Source: a virus. From it: a stretch of DNA of 30,721 nucleotides. Positions 5,761 to 14,320 of this stretch are shown in pieces. Below the pieces are notes generated by a model. It saw only the letters and a list, made by a program, of their open reading frames with translations, did no database searches and was not told where the DNA came from. Each line of letters starts with the position of its first letter. Position 1 is the stretch's first letter. Position numbers and translations under genes: made by a program. The stretch spans positions 1-30,721 of the IMG/VR virus record IMGVR_UViG_3300035703_000323; one strand, written 5' to 3'.

Positions 5761-7673
5761 TATTGACCCCCTAATAGACCTGTTACTGTACCTAGAGCAG
5801 CAGCACCCGGAACATTACCAATAGGACGCATACCTTGAGTTCTACGCTGCAATTCCTGCAATATAGCCCTCTGCTCAATAGGATCAACAGCAAATAACCG
5901 TTTTTGCAACTCAGCGGAAGTCTCTCCGCTAATACCTTTAGTTCTAGCTAAACCCTGACGCGCAATATCCATAGCAACGCCAGTAAGTCCTCGAGTCGCA
6001 TAAGACTGAGCTAATTGACCTAGTTCAGCAGCACCCTCAGAAGTAGCTAGTCTCTCACCAGTTTGAGAGCCACCCATCAACGCCTTAGCAGTCTTAGTTT
6101 GACCCTCAAGAGCATCAACATATTTTACAAAATCACGATACTGACCTTCATCAGTAAAGGCATAACGCATCAATGATTTCTGTTTATCGCTCTTAAATAT
6201 CTGACGAGCAAAATCACCACCCTTAAAGTTCTCAAGACGAGAATTAACGTCAGCCATCATGCCAAGACGAAACGCCTCTTTCTCAGCATCATTCATCTTC
6301 TTTAACTGATCGTATGCTTGCTTATATTCAAGTTTTTGATACTTTTGACCAGACTCAAATGCAGAACGAATACGCTCGTTATCAGCAAATTCAGCATTAG
6401 CCTTTGCATATATTGGATTCTTAGCCTTAATAAGATCATTAAACTCTTTTCTTACTGTAGCTACATCACGACCATATCCTGTTACTTTATTGGTAACTGA
6501 GTCTGTTTCTCTTTCAACAATACGATCAAGGCCAATCTTTATTTGGTGCATTACCTGAGTAGGAACCTTCCTATCACTTAGGAAAATATCCAAGTCTGGC
6601 AACGTATCTCCGTAAACCGCAGCACGTTTCTGAGCTTCACGATAAGCTTCTTGAAACACTGGACGATCCATGAATTGACGGAAATCTTTAGCAAAAACAT
6701 TCTTACTATAGGCTTCTGGATATTTAGAACTAGCCGCAGATTTTTGATTCTCAGCCAAAAAGTTAAGATATTCGTAACCATTAACATTCTTGCCAAGTCC
6801 AGCCCTATCAACTAATCCCTTCACAATGTCGCTAGGTTGGTCAATCATCCGAGACTCAAGGAATCTAGCTGTAGCCGCCTTTTGTCCAGAAGGAACCACA
6901 TAAGCCGAATAAGCTAAGTCCTGAAGGCTTTTACCCAAATCTGCAATTACAGGACGAGGAACACCAACACGTTGCATTTCTGCCAAAAGTTCTCTTGCCT
7001 CATCAACAGACAAGTTTTCTTTCTTTAGCGCATTAGCAATCATCTTAGAAGCTGCACCCGGCTGATCTCCAATGCCAGAAGCAGTCAAAACATTACGGAT
7101 AACCTTACCTGCACCCTGAATCGCAACAGGAACTACACCGCCTACAGCAGCGCCAAAAACGCCCGTTTCTAAAGCCTTTCCAGATACATCCTCAGTAGCC
7201 GTACCAGCGCCAGTTAAAGCCCCTGTAGCGCCTCCTACAGCCGCACCTCGAGCTACTTGACCCGGTAAAGTCGTTCCAGTAATAGCCTCCTGAACTACAG
7301 GGCTAGTCCTTCCTAACGCCTTATATAAACCCATAGGAGCAGCCAAAGCACCACCAAACTCAGTAACACCGCCAGCAACCGGATATTCCTTCTGGAATGC
7401 TTGTTGTTGCGCTCTCAGACGGTTACGCATTTCCTCATATTGCTGACCAGAAATAGCGCCAGTTCTCAAAGCCGCCTCAAGTTCCTCGCCAAATCCAAAC
7501 GTAGCACCTTGTACAGCAGACCTAGCAGCCTCAGCCCTCGGAGAAAACGGAATACTAGGAGCCATCACAGAACCCTGCATGTTCCTATCAATAGCAGCCG
7601 CAATCTCCTGATCTGACATGTAATCAGGAAACTCAACTCTGCCCATACCGGGAACTTCAATGACCTTAGCCAT
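5760..7673 (-). CDS. Large internal virion / DNA-ejection protein
   Basis: A 637-residue protein. The N-terminus (VIEVPGMGRVEFPDYMSDQEIAAAI) contains the 'VEFPD.MSD..I..AI' motif, common at the start of podophage internal and ejection proteins. Residues about 90-210 hold glycine/alanine-rich hydrophobic stretches (GGALAAPMGLYKALG, GAAVGGATGALTGAG, GVFGAAVGGVVPVAI) that could insert into membranes. The remaining 400 residues are helical and charged, ending in another glycine-rich hydrophobic patch. Such proteins are packed in the capsid and released to form a channel for DNA across the envelope. No lytic transglycosylase or protease motif is seen. Coupled by TAATG to both neighbours. Confidence 0.72.
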   Translation of the reverse strand: MAKVIEVPGMGRVEFPDYMSDQEIAAAIDRNMQGSVMAPSIPFSPRAEAARSAVQGATFGFGEELEAALRTGAISGQQYEEMRNRLRAQQQAFQKEYPVAGGVTEFGGALAAPMGLYKALGRTSPVVQEAITGTTLPGQVARGAAVGGATGALTGAGTATEDVSGKALETGVFGAAVGGVVPVAIQGAGKVIRNVLTASGIGDQPGAASKMIANALKKENLSVDEARELLAEMQRVGVPRPVIADLGKSLQDLAYSAYVVPSGQKAATARFLESRMIDQPSDIVKGLVDRAGLGKNVNGYEYLNFLAENQKSAASSKYPEAYSKNVFAKDFRQFMDRPVFQEAYREAQKRAAVYGDTLPDLDIFLSDRKVPTQVMHQIKIGLDRIVERETDSVTNKVTGYGRDVATVRKEFNDLIKAKNPIYAKANAEFADNERIRSAFESGQKYQKLEYKQAYDQLKKMNDAEKEAFRLGMMADVNSRLENFKGGDFARQIFKSDKQKSLMRYAFTDEGQYRDFVKYVDALEGQTKTAKALMGGSQTGERLATSEGAAELGQLAQSYATRGLTGVAMDIARQGLARTKGISGETSAELQKRLFAVDPIEQRAILQELQRRTQGMRPIGNVPGAAALGTVTGLLGGQ

Positions 7674-9277
7674 TATTCAATCCTTCCAGTAGCAGGGTTG
7701 TATTTCTTAACTGGAGATTTAGGCGCTTCAATCTTGTAATACTTGGAATATTTGCTTGCAACAGGGTCTTGACTCATCAACTCATAGTTAGCCTGATGAG
7801 AACTGATTTTCTGTTGAGCAACCTTCTCCAAAGATGACAATAGAGCCTGAACCTCACCAGCAGTAAAGTCACGCAGATTCCCACCAGCAGCCCTAGCAAT
7901 CAAAGTACGCTCATTCTCAGTAATAGCGCCTTGACCCTTCATAGCCTCAGCAGCCTGAAGTTCTAAACTAGCAAGTTGCTGCATTGCCACAGCAGTTCTC
8001 TGAAGTTTCTCTTGCGTATCCTTACCAGTAACACCCATAGCTGTTGCCATCTGGTCAACTGATCTAGGAACGCCAGCCCTAAAACTATCGTAAACGCCAG
8101 CCTGAATTACTGGACGCAAACGATTAATTGTCCCCAAAGTATTAGATGCAGATTTAGCTTGAGCAAACGATGCACGAGTATCCTCAACAACACCCTTTGC
8201 GAACTCTTTCTCCATCTCACGACTACCCATATCAATAACGGTAGCCTGAGCACGACGACGCTTGATTTCAGCAGCCTGAAGTGTCGGGTCTAAGTCCTCA
8301 AGTAGCTTTGCATCAGCCTTCAGAATGTCGTTTTGCTCACTGACAATCTGCTCCTGAGTCATGTTAGGAGCACGTTTCTTCAGGGATTCAACACGTTTCT
8401 TTAGCGTAGGAAATACTGCATCAAGTTGTGGATCAACCTGATTAACTAGCCCTTCTTTACGAGCCTGAGCACGAAGATTAGCAGCTATATCCTGAGACTT
8501 TTTGGCATCATCTAACTTACCAATAGACGTATAGTAATCAGCATCAATATCAGCGGAGTCAATCTTTGCTTGCAACTCTGATACTTTCGGCGTAATTGTT
8601 TGTGCAGTTTGAATAGGCTGAGGACGCTCCACAATCGGAGGAATAGCTTGCCCCGGAGCAGTAATATCAAGACCCTCACCCGGCATAGGAACAGGCATAG
8701 CCTCTGCTACAGGAGCAGGAGGTTGAGGTTGCGGCATACGAGAGCGACGATAAGACTCAAGCGCACTACGTTGAGCCACCATCTCCAAAGCTTTATCAGG
8801 ATTGTTCCTTAGATAAGCAATCAAGGAAGGATTCTGGCTTACCGTAGGATCATTAGCGATTAAGTCCTCGATAGATTGGAAGGCTTGCTGTTGACGCTGC
8901 AATGCTTGAAGTTCTTTAGCGCGTTGAAATTGTTTATTCTGAATGTCTTGTTGCAGCGCAAAGTTCTGTAATCCTTGTTGAGCAACTTGACCAGCCGTAC
9001 CGTAACCAGCGCCTAGAGCACTCAAGATATTCTGAGTAGCAGAGCGACGAGCGCCTTGTGAACCCATACCTTGAGCCAATGCAGCAGCAGCGCCAAGCAA
9101 TCCAGCAATGTTAGAACGCTGGCTTATCTGTTGAGATTGTTCAGCGCCTAGAAGCCCTTCAAATCCAGCAGGAACGCCACCAAAGACGTTAGGAATGTAA
9201 CTCATCCAATTAGAGCCTTGATATGGCTTTCCAGTCATCTGCGACCATGCTGCTTGTTCTTCAGGAGAAAGTGCCAT
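7673..9277 (-). CDS. Gln/Ala-rich internal virion protein
   Basis: A 534-residue protein. The Gly/Ala/Gln-rich N-terminal third includes a hydrophobic AGLLGAAAALAQGMG segment (about 58-72). A long glutamine-rich helix follows (residues about 100-150), then a proline-rich hinge near 180-215 and a long helical, coiled-coil-prone C-terminal half. The end carries KGQGAITENERTLIARAAGG (about 443-462) and finishes KKYNPATGRIE, a pattern repeatedly seen in phage ejection or tail-lumen proteins. It lies between two other structural genes of similar composition, consistent with a set of ejected core proteins. Specific role not assigned. Confidence 0.68.
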   Translation of the reverse strand: MALSPEEQAAWSQMTGKPYQGSNWMSYIPNVFGGVPAGFEGLLGAEQSQQISQRSNIAGLLGAAAALAQGMGSQGARRSATQNILSALGAGYGTAGQVAQQGLQNFALQQDIQNKQFQRAKELQALQRQQQAFQSIEDLIANDPTVSQNPSLIAYLRNNPDKALEMVAQRSALESYRRSRMPQPQPPAPVAEAMPVPMPGEGLDITAPGQAIPPIVERPQPIQTAQTITPKVSELQAKIDSADIDADYYTSIGKLDDAKKSQDIAANLRAQARKEGLVNQVDPQLDAVFPTLKKRVESLKKRAPNMTQEQIVSEQNDILKADAKLLEDLDPTLQAAEIKRRRAQATVIDMGSREMEKEFAKGVVEDTRASFAQAKSASNTLGTINRLRPVIQAGVYDSFRAGVPRSVDQMATAMGVTGKDTQEKLQRTAVAMQQLASLELQAAEAMKGQGAITENERTLIARAAGGNLRDFTAGEVQALLSSLEKVAQQKISSHQANYELMSQDPVASKYSKYYKIEAPKSPVKKYNPATGRIE

Positions 9278-9284
9278 ACATCAC

Positions 9285-9698
9285 CTATATAAGCGAAGGA
9301 GTTGCAGGACGCAAAACTGTCTGCTGCTGTGGGTTTAGGAGGCTCATATAATCAACAGGCTGAATCTGAGCGCCTTGACGAGTGGCTGCGCCTATACCTT
9401 GCATACGAGGCTGCTGACCTAATCCAAGAGCTTGACCAAACTGGTTATATGCTCCTGCCGCTTGACCAATATTTGAAATCATTCCACCTTGACCAAAAAC
9501 AGGAGTAGTCCTAAATGCTTCCATTACGCCTTGACCAATACCGCCAAAAGTAGGATCGAATCCAAATAAAGAACCGCCACCCATACCAGCGCCAGCAGCA
9601 CCAGCAGCCATAGAAGCAGTTAAAGGATTTGCTACAGCCGCCCCAAAACTAGGAGCAACTACAGAGCCGACTGCGCCAGCCGTAATAGGATCACCCAT
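9285..9698 (-). CDS. Small Gly/Ala-rich virion protein
   Basis: A 137-residue protein made almost wholly of G, A, Q, P and hydrophobics, with runs such as ANPLTASMAAGAAGAGMGGG. Charged residues are nearly absent. Composition and position between the two ejection-type genes suggest a minor internal virion or membrane-active protein. No domain is recognised. It begins by TAATG overlap with the preceding gene. Confidence 0.6.
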   Translation of the reverse strand: MGDPITAGAVGSVVAPSFGAAVANPLTASMAAGAAGAGMGGGSLFGFDPTFGGIGQGVMEAFRTTPVFGQGGMISNIGQAAGAYNQFGQALGLGQQPRMQGIGAATRQGAQIQPVDYMSLLNPQQQTVLRPATPSLI

Positions 9699-10738
9699 TA
9701 TTTACCTCCTTGTGGTGTCGCAGTCTGAGTCACTACCTGACCCTGCGGCGCACCATAAATCAATCCAGCATATTGCTGTAGCTTCATAGCAGGTAGATTC
9801 TGCTCGAAGTTGTAACGATTAATAGCATCCTGAAGCTCTGCTGCGCTCTGCTGTTCTCTAGCACCGCCAACAGTCAATAGACGCTGAATATCGGCATAAT
9901 CCTGAGCAGCCATTTGTGGAGCTAATGTAGCTGTTTGCTGTTGTCTTGCAAGATCAGCAGCAGATATATTCTGAGCATCGCCCAAAGCATCAAGTTGCGT
10001 TTGCAATGCTTGTTGTTGACCAGCAGTTAGACCACCAGCGCCAGCAAATCTATTAGCTATGCCTTGCTGCTCCATAGCCCCTAAACGACCTATAGCAGCC
10101 TCTTGAACAGCACGTTCTTGTAGATAATTCTGCAAATAAGCCTGTTGATTTTGCTCTGCCAAAGCTCTAGCAAATATGTCTTGGCCTTTTGATATTTGCT
10201 GACTAAATACATTTGAACCGTAACGACCAGCACCAGCAGCCTGAGACTGAAGATTTCTCAATCCTTCCTGATAAGCCTCAGATGCCAATCTATTAGCTTG
10301 GCTTAAAGAGCCTTGCAGAAATGCATTCGGCTGCAAATATTCACCGCTTGCAGTTCTACGAGCCATTGACATAGCCTCTGACTCTGGAGCGCCTTCCATC
10401 ATTGATCTATAGAAAGCAGCACTAGGATCAGCAGCAGACATTCCTAACTTTTCAATCTGACCAGCATAAGGACTCGTATACCCCATTTGAGAAGAAAGTA
10501 CATTTTGAGCTTTGCTAACTAATGGAGAACCTGACAAAGCACGTTGTTCAGCAAGTCCTAGAGCGCGTGTAGTCGCCTCAGATGGACTTACATACGTTTG
10601 ACCCGGAAAGAATGAAGGAGTGGTTCCCTGATAAAGACGTTTAGCCTCACCAAGACCATATTCAACGTAAGGCTTGAGAGTTGGATCAATCTCCGCCCTA
10701 GCCGTTTGAGTTTGAGTACCGCCGCCACCACCGCCCAT
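9698..10738 (-). CDS. Internal virion protein, helical, Gln/Ala-rich
   Basis: Counted from the ATG at 10738, which follows GAGGTG by four bases; a GTG at 10750 would add four residues. The 346-residue product starts MGGGGGGTQTQTARAEIDPT, a glycine-rich head typical of this family of podophage structural proteins. It continues with YVEYGLGEAKRLYQG and long helical Q/A-rich stretches (LARQQQTATLAPQMAAQDYA). No membrane helix is clear. It probably belongs to the ejected core with the following two or three products. The role is inferred from composition and order. Confidence 0.68.
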   Translation of the reverse strand: MGGGGGGTQTQTARAEIDPTLKPYVEYGLGEAKRLYQGTTPSFFPGQTYVSPSEATTRALGLAEQRALSGSPLVSKAQNVLSSQMGYTSPYAGQIEKLGMSAADPSAAFYRSMMEGAPESEAMSMARRTASGEYLQPNAFLQGSLSQANRLASEAYQEGLRNLQSQAAGAGRYGSNVFSQQISKGQDIFARALAEQNQQAYLQNYLQERAVQEAAIGRLGAMEQQGIANRFAGAGGLTAGQQQALQTQLDALGDAQNISAADLARQQQTATLAPQMAAQDYADIQRLLTVGGAREQQSAAELQDAINRYNFEQNLPAMKLQQYAGLIYGAPQGQVVTQTATPQGGK

Positions 10739-10739
10739 A

Positions 10740-11138
10740 TCACACCTCACATATCCATTTGTTAGGACGGAATCCGTATGCTGCCGCCCTTCTATCCCAA
10801 CCTCGCCTATGGCTAGAAAATGTTATGTATTTAACATTAGCTGATGATGCCATGCCTTTAATATATTTTAAGGCATTTTCGACAACTTCATAGCTATTTT
10901 CTAACGAATAAGCCGCCCATAAATGTAACGTCTCACCCATCGGTTGCAGGATAAAGAAGCCTTGATAATGGTTATTCTCTATCAGTACGAAAAGTAAAGA
11001 CCTCTGATTAAAACAGTCTGTATATACGTCTTCGATAATCCAGTTCTCCGGACTCTTGGACTTAATCTTCTCTAAACCGGGCTTAATAGCAGCCCACCAG
11101 TTTCTTAGCTCTTGAGACTCAATGTATTTGTATTCCAT
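10740..11138 (-). CDS. GNAT-like protein in the virion gene block
   Basis: A 132-residue protein resembling the compact acetyltransferase-like proteins encoded among podophage virion genes; T7 internal protein gp13 is a likely distant analogue by position. Strand and helix pattern fits GNAT: RSLLFVLIENNHYQGFFILQ for the central strands, ENSYEVVENALKYIKGMA for the helix, and YITFSSHRRGWDRRAAAYGF at the end, where RxGWxRxAxxxGF is the usual terminal motif. The classical acetyl-CoA loop (Q/RxxGxG/A) is not evident, so it may be a non-catalytic structural variant. TAATG start. Fold moderately sure, activity doubtful. Confidence 0.6.
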   Translation of the reverse strand: MEYKYIESQELRNWWAAIKPGLEKIKSKSPENWIIEDVYTDCFNQRSLLFVLIENNHYQGFFILQPMGETLHLWAAYSLENSYEVVENALKYIKGMASSANVKYITFSSHRRGWDRRAAAYGFRPNKWICEV

Positions 11139-11935
11139 TAACCTACAATAACATATCCATAAGTTTTATTGGCAGTATCGTTCGCCCAATGAGTAATAGT
11201 CGCCTGACCCCTAGACTGACTACTTATATAAACATTACTTGTTGCAGCAGGAGCAATATATTGAACCGTAGCAATAACACTAGGTATAGCCGGTCTAGTA
11301 GGGCTAGTTCCAGCAGCGTAATGCTCCATTACAACGCCAACATCAGAAACACGCCACATTAATTCAATGTAATCATTTGCTTGCAATTCCAGAAATATAT
11401 TCATTGCAGCAATTAGGTGTGACGGATCGCCAGTGCTCTTTCTTGCTGGCAAGCTAAACCTAGAGTTTGAATTGGCTACATCAGAACCATTCTTCCTGAA
11501 CCAAATATCTACGTCTTGACCATCATTCGTCGTATTCTTGAACTGAATCGAAAACTGAATGTTGTAAATTCCATAATTCCTGACGTTAAGACGAGAACTA
11601 TTGGAAAGATAAACTCCAGCAGAGTAATCAGTGGTATTAAACGTCACAGCATAGGCTGTAGTCGTATTTGCTGCTGTCTGGTCTGTAGAGTCCTGAAATG
11701 CTCCGTAAGGCGCTGTATCGGCCTCTGCTGCGTCTGAAAACGGAGTGAAGAAGATCAGACTCTCGTTACCAATACGGTCGTCATAAAGCGTCGTAGTCGT
11801 TGCATTGCCAGTTGCAAGAGTGATAAGACCAGTATTGTTAGTCTTACCATCCATAATCCCGCGAACAACCTCAGCGACCTCACGTTCAGAAGCCCCGAAT
11901 ACCGGTAAAGTGCGAAATTGGACGCCACGAGTCAT
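11138..11935 (-). CDS. Virion protein with jelly-roll-like C-terminal domain
   Basis: A 265-residue protein. A short helical head (GASEREVAEVVRGIMDGK, about residues 14-31) may dock to the tail or core. Residues about 70-225 look like a C1q/TNF-like or viral jelly roll: YGIYNIQFSIQFKN, VDIWFRKNGSDV, AAMNIFLELQANDYIELMW and IPSVIATVQYI are evenly spaced amphipathic strands. The tail end is a further beta segment. Such domains trimerise and are found in phage fibres and decoration proteins. Starts ATGA on the tail hub gene. The family name is not certain. Confidence 0.6.
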   Translation of the reverse strand: MTRGVQFRTLPVFGASEREVAEVVRGIMDGKTNNTGLITLATGNATTTTLYDDRIGNESLIFFTPFSDAAEADTAPYGAFQDSTDQTAANTTTAYAVTFNTTDYSAGVYLSNSSRLNVRNYGIYNIQFSIQFKNTTNDGQDVDIWFRKNGSDVANSNSRFSLPARKSTGDPSHLIAAMNIFLELQANDYIELMWRVSDVGVVMEHYAAGTSPTRPAIPSVIATVQYIAPAATSNVYISSQSRGQATITHWANDTANKTYGYVIVG

Positions 11936-13350
11936 CGATTACCCTGCTTCACAATATCTACATCAACACCAATCAAGGTTTTCCAGTTAGCGCCCGTAGG
12001 AGTCACCTTCAATCGGTGATAATCCCCGTTAGACCTCAGAGAAACACGGTTTTCTGCGTCTGCTGCTACTGCTGTACCGAATTCAACGGTTTGATTAAGC
12101 AATTCTCTGCTTGCAACTGCGACTGTTGCCGATCCATTATCAACAATAGGTTTTGCCAATGTAACAACAGAACGTCCAACGTCAATATCTCCTGTAACAA
12201 CGTATGCAGCCTTAATTGAACCTGATATAGCGACGATCTTTTGCTCTCTAACACCCATCGCTAGTAGCTGACCACCTGCCCAAACCCTAGAATCCAGCGG
12301 AATATCAATCAAATCTAGGTTGGCATTGTAGTTATCCACCTGTTCTAGCGTCGCACTAGGCGTAAAACCGTACGATAGGTAGGAAACATCAGTGGTTCCG
12401 TAGCTCCATTTGCCCAAATCTATTGAATAAATCAGCAAATAACGGCCACCAAAGGTGTTTTTAAAGTTCCAAATTACTAACTTACGGATAGGGTCAACTG
12501 TAGAGTTCATCCCATTGGGAATTTGGTCTGGAATGGCGTTCTCAAAGAACCATCTGTTGACCTTTTCTACGCCAATATTCTTAACAGTTTGACCATCACA
12601 GACATAAAACCCGTCATCAGCTAGGAAATACGTCAATCCACCGAACTGAGCGATAGAACCGTTAGAAATACAGCCCAAAGTCCTAGAAATAGCGTCAAAC
12701 TGGAAGAAATATGGGCTACCAGAGTAGGACATGCGATAAACAGCCCTCTCCAAGAACACTAATCCGTACTCACCACCTGACAAACCAGTAATGTCACCGC
12801 CATCAGGGATCAACTGTGAGTCACTCTGAGAAGCAGCACCCGGAGTCCAGTCTGTCTCATCGTTAATGTCAGACCAGTAAACCTTAGATTCCTCACCACC
12901 GACATTAGCAGCGACAACAAAGTCCCTGACAACGGTCACGTACTTAGCCGTAGGAGCAGCCGCAGACAGGTCAGAAACAGTCGTAGAGCCTCCCAAATCC
13001 CATGTCTGAAGCTTATTAGACCCATTAGCTAGGATAATCTTTGACCCAAACTGAGTAATGTCCCAAGACTCCACCGAAGAATAGGAGGTCTTTACAGCGT
13101 CCAGACTGGCATCTGTAGAGTCGAACTTATAAATCGAAGTAGCACTAGCAGCAAAAAGAGTGGAAGCGCCAGAATACTTACCTGCAAAAGCAACGAGCAG
13201 AGTTTCTCCAGCAGCGGCAGAATAATCGGCGGCATCTCGAAGTGGGGCATAACCATTAGCAACAGGATAACAATTCACAGCATCAGTTACAGCGCCAGTA
13301 ACACCGGGCTGATCTGGCAACCATTCTCCGAATATAATCTTTTGTTTCAT
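11932..13350 (-). CDS. Tail hub / packaged-DNA stabilisation protein (P22 gp10-like beta-propeller)
   Basis: A 472-residue protein from the ATG at 13350, which overlaps the previous stop as TAATG; a start five codons earlier is less likely. Repeated strand motifs suggest a beta-propeller: LLVAFAGKYSGASTLFAAS, FVVAANVGGEESKVYWSD followed by INDETDWTPG, YGLVFLERAVYRMS, and FQFDAISRTLGCISNGS then YFLADDGFYVCDGQ (about 230-255). The last set is the signature of phage stabilisation/tail-hub proteins related to P22 gp10 and the podophage tail tube B. These plug the portal-adaptor and hold the fibres. Position after the fibre block fits. The exact subfamily was not tested. Confidence 0.75.
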   Translation of the reverse strand: MKQKIIFGEWLPDQPGVTGAVTDAVNCYPVANGYAPLRDAADYSAAAGETLLVAFAGKYSGASTLFAASATSIYKFDSTDASLDAVKTSYSSVESWDITQFGSKIILANGSNKLQTWDLGGSTTVSDLSAAAPTAKYVTVVRDFVVAANVGGEESKVYWSDINDETDWTPGAASQSDSQLIPDGGDITGLSGGEYGLVFLERAVYRMSYSGSPYFFQFDAISRTLGCISNGSIAQFGGLTYFLADDGFYVCDGQTVKNIGVEKVNRWFFENAIPDQIPNGMNSTVDPIRKLVIWNFKNTFGGRYLLIYSIDLGKWSYGTTDVSYLSYGFTPSATLEQVDNYNANLDLIDIPLDSRVWAGGQLLAMGVREQKIVAISGSIKAAYVVTGDIDVGRSVVTLAKPIVDNGSATVAVASRELLNQTVEFGTAVAADAENRVSLRSNGDYHRLKVTPTGANWKTLIGVDVDIVKQGNR

Positions 13351-14009
13351 TATTGCCTCAACCACGAATCAGATGAAGGAGCTATAGGCTGCCATACATT
13401 AGAGCCACTAGAAACAGGAGTCCATACATTAGAAGTCGGAGAAACATCAGCCCATTCCTCACCAATTATATTTCCAATTGCTAAAATATTTGCACTTCCA
13501 AAAACATTGCCAACAGCACCAGCAATTAATCCACCAAGAACAGAAACATTAGCATTTGTAACAACATAAGCAATACCATTTGCTGTATATATTGCAACAG
13601 CAGAAACAGTCGCATCAACATTAATACTAGCAATACCAGTTACAAGATTATCAACAGTTGTTTCTAATGATGCGTTTACATCTATATGAGCAATGCCAAG
13701 CACAAAACCAGCAGGAGCAGCAGTTACATTAGCTACAGCAGTAATTTCCGCATTACCAGAAAGAACAAACCCACCTAATGCAGATACAACCGCATCTCCA
13801 GTAATTGCCCCAGATACTGATATAACTCTTATTGCATTTGCAGTAACATCGGCAGAAACATTTACAGAAGCATTTGCCTCAATCGGAATAGACTCATATT
13901 CTGCATAGCCATTGTCCCAATATCCAATAACAACATAGCGATCAGGCTGGCTTAAGTCACCTTCGCCATATCCCTGAAGCCAATAATCATAATCAACGTA
14001 ATTTGCCAT
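13350..14009 (-). CDS. Repeat-rich beta virion protein
   Basis: A 219-residue protein with an aromatic N-terminus (YVDYDYWLQGYGEGDL, VVIGYWDNGYAEYESI). Six or seven imperfect repeats of about 20 residues follow between 40 and 180 (for example IASINVDATVSAV, IAHIDVNASLETT, GNAEITAVANVTA). They alternate small and hydrophobic residues, as expected of a beta-solenoid or fibre-like shaft. The C-terminus has tandem SNVWTPVSSG and SNVWQPIAPS motifs. No catalytic residues are apparent. It is encoded between a small cap-like gene and the tail hub, so a fibre or appendage role is likely. TAATG coupling on both sides. Confidence 0.6.
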   Translation of the reverse strand: MANYVDYDYWLQGYGEGDLSQPDRYVVIGYWDNGYAEYESIPIEANASVNVSADVTANAIRVISVSGAITGDAVVSALGGFVLSGNAEITAVANVTAAPAGFVLGIAHIDVNASLETTVDNLVTGIASINVDATVSAVAIYTANGIAYVVTNANVSVLGGLIAGAVGNVFGSANILAIGNIIGEEWADVSPTSNVWTPVSSGSNVWQPIAPSSDSWLRQ

Positions 14010-14311
14010 TACAGTGCGCTAATTTGCTGTGAATCAATTACTTGAATGCTAGAACTATCTATAGCGACAATCTCAGTTGTTTCTATTGCAACATTAGGAA
14101 GCGAATATTCAACCCATTGCATCTGGTCATGGTTCCACTTCCAACGATAACCTTCGCGGTCTACAGGTTTAGGATCACGAATTACCCATTGCCAGTTAAG
14201 CCATACGACCTCTTTGCCTTCTGGAGCTTCAGGCGGCATTTCGACTTCGACCCAGCCTTCAGTGCCATCTGTCTCAGGCTTAGGGATTGATCCGTTTTTT
14301 GTATAGAGCAT
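14009..14311 (-). CDS. Small tryptophan-rich virion-associated protein
   Basis: One hundred residues with AAGGA six bases before the ATG. Tryptophan and proline are frequent (EGWVEVEMPPEAPEGKEVVW, YRWKWNHDQMQWVEY). The centre reads as a small beta sheet and the C-terminus as a polar extension (ETTEIVAIDSSSIQVIDSQQ). It lies between the LamG protein and the repeat protein and is probably a connector or chaperone for fibre assembly. The family is not recognised. Confidence 0.5.
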   Translation of the reverse strand: MLYTKNGSIPKPETDGTEGWVEVEMPPEAPEGKEVVWLNWQWVIRDPKPVDREGYRWKWNHDQMQWVEYSLPNVAIETTEIVAIDSSSIQVIDSQQISAL

Positions 14312-14320
14312 GGTCAGTCC

